From JANMZR01 sp031383555 (lineage in GTDB: Bacteria > Bacteroidota > Bacteroidia > Cytophagales > Spirosomataceae), in NCBI GenBank assembly GCA_031383555.1, contig JANMZR010000401.1:1-22067 (forward strand): a DNA stretch of 22,067 nucleotides, written 5' to 3'. Shown here in pieces: positions 20,925-22,067 of the stretch. Position 1 is the stretch's first letter. Every line of letters begins with the position of its first letter. The notes beneath the pieces were generated by a model that did not search any database, was not told the DNA's origin, and saw only the letters and a program-made list of their open reading frames with translations. A program made the position numbers and the translations under genes.

Positions 20925-22067
20925 ATGAAAAAAATATTCCTTTTCACTTTCTTACTTTTTGTAGGTTATAAATCGTTTGCAGCTTTTTCTGGCAAATCAA
21001 AAGAAATAATAGTTACACAATGCGAAATAGCTACGGTATTTATTTCAAATGGAAGCGATTTACCACATTACTTTGGTTCTGATTTTTTGTGTCCAGGGAA
21101 GTCAAAAACCTATTATGCGGTCGCAAAAAATAATGCAAATGAAAAAATAAATCAAAATTTAACTTATCAATGGCAAAAGGATGGGATAGATATTCCGAAT
21201 GAAAATAATTTGAGCTATATCGTAAATTCTCCTGGTAATTACAGTGTAATTGTTAGTCAGAATGGATGTATTGTAATTGGAAATTTAACAGTCAGTGATT
21301 ATAGTTTTGCAAATTCAATTAACTATGTTTATGGCGATTCTTATGCATGTGAGGGCACTACAAAAAAATTGGAAGCTACCTATACAAGTAATTCAACTAC
21401 TTATCAATGGTTTAAAAATGAGGTTGCAATTGTAGATGAAACAAATAGAACTTTAACCGTTAGTACTTCAGGTAATTATAGAGTTAATGTATCAGATGGA
21501 GCTTGTAATATATATCAAGATTTAGACAAGAGTATAACATTTTCAACCGGATTATATTCGCCAATCATTGCCGCTTACGGTGATACTACACTTTGTAGTG
21601 GTAGCATTGTAGTATTAAATGCCCATATTGTTAATCATCATCCTGACCAATATCAATACCAGTGGCAGAAAGATGGGGTGGATATACTAGAATCTGAAAA
21701 TAGCGGTGCAAAAAAAGTAAATTTTGCACCAAACATACCAGGGAATTATAGAGTAATTTATAAACAAGGTAACTGTGTAAGTGCAAGTAAAATTCAACAA
21801 ATAGTGAGCTCAGATAAAGCACAAAAACCTGTAATTACTACTAAAAATATATTTTCAAATGAAAATGCTACTGAAGTTTGTAATGGGTTTATTGAAATAA
21901 AACAAATTAATAAAATAGATTACGAAACCGCATTTGCAAATGGCAACTATAATGATTATGGCGGAATGAGTGGAAAATGGTATAAAAATGGAGTTGAAAT
22001 AGTAAATGTAGTAATTGGATATTTGAATGATAATAAATACTACGCAAATTCAGCTGGAACCTATACA
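20925..22067 (+). CDS. secreted Ig-like repeat protein, 5' part, paralog of the 8828-10807 gene
   Basis: The ATG at 20925 opens a frame that stays open to the window end (381 codons), so the gene is cut by the window and its stop is not seen. Residues 1-20 are a signal peptide (MKKIFLFTFLLFVGYKSFA). Ig-like modules follow with Y-x-W-x-K-x-G cores (YQWQKDGIDIPNEN, YQWFKNEVAIVDE, YQWQKDGVDI, GKWYKNGVEI) and bracketing cysteines. The modules run in the same order as in the first protein: for example the first Cys is followed by SDFLCPGKSKTYYA, corresponding to DYICNGQPKTLYA, and the fourth module starts with VCNGFIEIKQI, corresponding to ICSGFINITQV. The two genes are therefore whole-gene paralogs about 12 kb apart. 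A surface or adhesive role is inferred. Confidence 0.8.
   Translation, partial: MKKIFLFTFLLFVGYKSFAAFSGKSKEIIVTQCEIATVFISNGSDLPHYFGSDFLCPGKSKTYYAVAKNNANEKINQNLTYQWQKDGIDIPNENNLSYIVNSPGNYSVIVSQNGCIVIGNLTVSDYSFANSINYVYGDSYACEGTTKKLEATYTSNSTTYQWFKNEVAIVDETNRTLTVSTSGNYRVNVSDGACNIYQDLDKSITFSTGLYSPIIAAYGDTTLCSGSIVVLNAHIVNHHPDQYQYQWQKDGVDILESENSGAKKVNFAPNIPGNYRVIYKQGNCVSASKIQQIVSSDKAQKPVITTKNIFSNENATEVCNGFIEIKQINKIDYETAFANGNYNDYGGMSGKWYKNGVEIVNVVIGYLNDNKYYANSAGTYT

Overview
The window looks like chromosome of an AT-rich member of the Bacteroidota, probably Cytophagales-like. Three things point there. The housekeeping proteins are of Bacteroidota type: a long LepB with a large insert, a YbiT-like ABC-F protein, GH97, DUF4412, and the coaD / Nudix / pyrE neighbourhood. 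Shine-Dalgarno sequences are not evident. Most transcription units are preceded by an exact copy of the Bacteroidota -7 promoter box TAnnTTTG, in three cases with a TTG about 19-20 bases upstream.

Layout. 1-496: end of a DUF433 antitoxin gene and a frameshifted DUF5615 toxin gene, abutting dapB (497-1225, lysine/diaminopimelate synthesis). 1433-2656: lepB (signal peptidase I). 2703-3469: a HEPN-domain gene broken by one in-frame stop, overlapping a small unknown gene. 3483-5059, minus strand: dprA (DNA uptake/recombination) and a single-domain MerR-type regulator. 5296-7944: alaS. 7994-8624: an intact MntA/HepT-type toxin-antitoxin pair, followed at 8617-8742 by a second, diverged copy of the last 41 codons of alaS. 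8828-10807: a secreted six-module Ig-like repeat protein. 10808-14424, minus strand: GH97 glycosidase with a DUF4412 protein, then a PKD lipoprotein. 14650-16266, minus: ABC-F ATPase. 16456-16961, minus: a previously gene-less stretch that holds a decayed RelE/ParE-like toxin and its antitoxin. 17008-18342, minus: C69 dipeptidase, divergent from a Nudix gene and coaD (18407-19325). 19349-20041, minus: second Nudix protein. 20166-20810: pyrE. 20925 to the window end: a second Ig-like repeat protein, paralogous to the first.

The main story is an accessory layer of toxin-antitoxin genes between essential genes. Four modules are visible in about 17 kb and three carry disabling lesions. The only intact one, mntA-hepT, is bracketed by two copies of the alaS 3' end (126 bp, 107 identical, no gaps). 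alaS therefore stays complete upstream of the module and an orphan tail remains downstream. This looks like insertion into the 3' end of an essential gene with the tail regenerated, or recombination with a foreign alaS tail that carried the module in. The second copy also supplies the hepT stop codon. The other genes are ordinary housekeeping or secreted-protein genes. No tRNA, rRNA, CRISPR array, transposase or integrase gene was seen.
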